A stretch of DNA of 8,560 bases from an uncultured Litoreibacter sp. (lineage in GTDB: Bacteria; Pseudomonadota; Alphaproteobacteria; Rhodobacterales; Rhodobacteraceae): NCBI GenBank assembly GCA_937928335.1, contig CALFWN010000085.1, positions 1-8,560 of the forward strand, written 5' to 3'. A model generated the notes under the pieces. The model worked only from the letters and a program-made list of their open reading frames with translations. It did not search any database and had not been told where the DNA came from. Made by a program: the position numbers and the translations under genes. Of this stretch, positions 6,754 through 8,560 are shown piece after piece. Every line of letters starts with the position of its first letter. The stretch's first letter is position 1.

Positions 6754-7674
6754 ATGTCTGTGACAATCGAGTGCGTTCTGGACTGCAAAAACCACTTGGG
6801 CGAAGGCCCTGTCTGGGACGTTGAAGAAGGGCGGCTCTATTGGCTCGATTGCACGGGACCCCGGTTCGGGCTGGATGCGGTGTGGCGGATGGACCCCAAG
6901 ACCGGCAAGGTTGAAAGCTGGGCCTTGCCCAAGGATATCGGGGCAATGGCGCTGCGCGAACAGGGCGGCATGGTCGCGGCAATGTGCGATGGGTTCTATT
7001 TCATGGACATCAAGGGCGACAAGATCGCGCTTGAGCTGATCCAGGAGGTTGATGCCGATATCGAACGCACCCGGCTGAATGATGGCAAGGTTGACCGGCG
7101 GGGGCGGTTCTTTGCGGGCGGCATGGATGATCTGGAGGAGTTGAGGAATTGCGGCCTCTTCCGGCTGGACCCTGACCTGAGTGTAGTCAAGGTCGAAGAC
7201 GGTCTGATGTGTACCAATGGCCCGTGCTGGAGCCCGGATGACAAGACATTCTATGTCGCCGACACGTTTATCGAGGAATTCTGGGCCTATGATTACGATA
7301 TCGAGACCGGGGCTCTGTCAAACAAGCGCGTTCATGCCTCGACCAAGGATGATGAGGGGGTCGCCGATGGCTCGACCGTGGATGCCGAAGGCTACATGTG
7401 GAACGCGCAGCTGATTTCGGGCGATCTTGTCCGCTATGCGCCCGATGGCAGTATCGACATGCGCATCGGTATGCCGGTAAAGAACATCACCAGCGTCATG
7501 TTTGGCGGGGACAATCTGGACGAGATCTATGTGACCTCGATGGCGCGGGTGAAACACCCCGCCGTTCACGACATGTTTGCGGTGCAGGCCAAACCGCAGT
7601 TTCAGGCGGGCAACCTGTTCAAGGTGACCGGGCTTGGCATCAAGGGCCTGCCTGAACCACGATTTGGAGGCTAG
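6754..7674 (+). CDS. SMP-30/gluconolactonase/LRE family protein (probable lactone hydrolase)
   Basis: This 306-residue protein belongs to the six-bladed beta-propeller SMP-30 family, whose members are metal-dependent lactonases that open sugar or other lactones to hydroxy acids. The family's metal and substrate residues are all visible at nearly the positions known from human SMP30 (E18, N154, D204): E17 in HLGEGPVWD, N155 in TNGPCWSPDD and D205 in ADGSTVDAEGYMW. The substrate-binding stretch RLNDGKVDRRGRFFAGGM places R107 and N109 where the family has its Arg and Asn. No signal peptide is seen, so it should act in the cytoplasm. The length is normal (about 290-310). It follows the zinc dehydrogenase by 23 bases and precedes a beta-keto acid cleavage enzyme by 4 bases, so a lactone intermediate in the pathway is a reasonable inference. 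The real substrate could also be another ester, or a lactam, and cannot be told from sequence. Confidence 0.92.
   Translation: MSVTIECVLDCKNHLGEGPVWDVEEGRLYWLDCTGPRFGLDAVWRMDPKTGKVESWALPKDIGAMALREQGGMVAAMCDGFYFMDIKGDKIALELIQEVDADIERTRLNDGKVDRRGRFFAGGMDDLEELRNCGLFRLDPDLSVVKVEDGLMCTNGPCWSPDDKTFYVADTFIEEFWAYDYDIETGALSNKRVHASTKDDEGVADGSTVDAEGYMWNAQLISGDLVRYAPDGSIDMRIGMPVKNITSVMFGGDNLDEIYVTSMARVKHPAVHDMFAVQAKPQFQAGNLFKVTGLGIKGLPEPRFGG
7665..7670 (+). promoter_or_regulatory. Ribosome binding site of the BKACE gene, inside the SMP-30 gene end
   Basis: TGGAGG overlaps the last codons of the SMP-30 gene and is 8 bases before the ATG at 7679. The stop-to-start gap is only 4 bases, so the two genes are probably translationally linked and share one mRNA. 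Confidence 0.7.
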
Positions 7675-7678
7675 ACCC

Positions 7679-8560
7679 ATGAGCTCATCCCAGACCGGCA
7701 AGGTCATCATCACCTGTGCGGTGACCGGCGCGATCCACACGCCGTCGATGACCCCGCATCTGCCGATCACACCTGATGAAATCGCCTCAGACGCAATAGC
7801 GGCGGCGGAGGCCGGGGCATCGATCCTGCATCTGCACGCCCGCGACCCTGAAACAGGGCGTCCCGATCAGAGCGTTGAAGGCTTTGCCGCCTTCCTGCCA
7901 CGTATCAAACAGGCCACGGATGCGGTGGTGAACATCACCACTGGCGGCAGCCCCTATATGAGCGTGCAGGAACGGGTCGCCCCCGCCGCGCATTATCAGC
8001 CCGAGGTCGCGTCACTGAATATGGGGTCGATGAATTTCGGGCTTTACCCCATGCTCAAGCGGTTCAAGGAGTTCAGGTTCGACTGGGAGCGCGAGCATCT
8101 TGAAGGGTCCCGTGATCTGGTCTTCCGCAATTCCTTTCAGGACATCGAATACGTGCTTGAGACATGCTACGGCAACGGCACGCGGTTTGAATTTGAATGC
8201 TATGACATCTCCCATCTCTACAATCTCGCGCATTTCGCAGATCGTGGGTTGGTGAAAGCACCGTTCTTTGTGCAATCGGTGTTCGGCCTGCTTGGCGGCA
8301 TTGGCGGGCATCCCGAAGACGTGCTGCATATGAAGCGCACCGCAGATCGGCTGTTTGGCAATGACTTCCGCTGGTCCGTGCTTGGTGCCGGGGCCAATCA
8401 GCTGCGCATCGCCGCGCAGGCAGCCGCACTGGGCGGCAATGTCCGCGTCGGGCTGGAAGACAGCATCTGGGCAGGCAAAGGCGTGCTGGCCAAATCCAAC
8501 GCGGTGCAAGTGCAAAAAGTCCGCCAGATCATCGAAGGTCTGGGGCTGTCAGTTGCAACA
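7679..8560 (+). CDS. Beta-keto acid cleavage enzyme (BKACE family, DUF849), 3' partial
   Basis: The frame runs open from ATG 7679 to the right edge, giving 294 residues. BKACE proteins are about 300-310 residues, so only a short tail is missing. The family reacts a beta-keto acid with acetyl-CoA to give acetoacetate and a new acyl-CoA, with zinc as cofactor. Visible motifs are the zinc ligands H51 and H53 in HLHARDPETGRP, T87-T88-G89-G90 in NITTGG, SLNMGSMNFG ending near residue 121, and R256, E260 and D261 in VRVGLEDSIW. These last three match the Arg226, Glu230 and Asp231 that I recall for the founding member Kce (3-keto-5-aminohexanoate cleavage enzyme). The substrate-determining region reads GAIHTPSM, with I19 where Kce has Glu14, so an amino-bearing Kce-type substrate is unlikely. 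The position at the end of the oxidative genes suits a final carbon-carbon cleavage step. The exact keto acid is unknown. Confidence 0.92.
   Translation, partial: MSSSQTGKVIITCAVTGAIHTPSMTPHLPITPDEIASDAIAAAEAGASILHLHARDPETGRPDQSVEGFAAFLPRIKQATDAVVNITTGGSPYMSVQERVAPAAHYQPEVASLNMGSMNFGLYPMLKRFKEFRFDWEREHLEGSRDLVFRNSFQDIEYVLETCYGNGTRFEFECYDISHLYNLAHFADRGLVKAPFFVQSVFGLLGGIGGHPEDVLHMKRTADRLFGNDFRWSVLGAGANQLRIAAQAAALGGNVRVGLEDSIWAGKGVLAKSNAVQVQKVRQIIEGLGLSVAT

Overview
This window looks like part of a catabolic operon from a GC-rich alphaproteobacterium. A Rhodobacteraceae/Roseobacter-type host is my best guess, based on GC-rich coding, a branched-chain-amino-acid-type (Liv/HAAT) ABC importer next to a molybdenum hydroxylase, and the tight gene packing. 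The taxonomic call is inference only. All supported genes lie on the + strand with small gaps or overlaps. I see no RNA genes, insertion sequences, CRISPR arrays or attachment sites, and no gene-free stretch longer than 88 bases.

Layout: (1) 1-628, the 3' part of a LivF-type ABC ATPase, cut by the left edge. (2) 661-1917, its likely periplasmic substrate-binding protein with a Sec signal peptide. (3) 1918-2005, the only real intergenic gap, holding a perfect 13-bp GC-rich inverted repeat without a U-tract. (4) 2006-2875, a CoxM-like FAD subunit. (5) 2868-5663, a natural fusion of a CoxS-like [2Fe-2S] subunit and a CoxL-like molybdopterin subunit. (6) 5660-6730, a zinc-dependent medium-chain dehydrogenase. 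(7) 6754-7674, an SMP-30/gluconolactonase-family hydrolase. (8) 7679-8560, a beta-keto acid cleavage enzyme (BKACE, DUF849) cut by the right edge just short of its C-terminus.

How the genes may work together: the importer brings in a small organic solute. A three-cofactor molybdenum hydroxylase (FAD subunit plus fused FeS/Mo subunit) oxidises a carbon centre such as an aldehyde or heterocycle. The zinc dehydrogenase and the SMP-30 hydrolase handle an alcohol/ketone step and a lactone-opening step. The BKACE enzyme would then condense a beta-keto acid with acetyl-CoA, giving acetoacetate and an acyl-CoA for central metabolism. Each enzyme family is clear from its motifs. The substrate and the order of steps cannot be read from the sequence, and I do not recognise the set as a described pathway. 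That combination is the most interesting aspect of the window.
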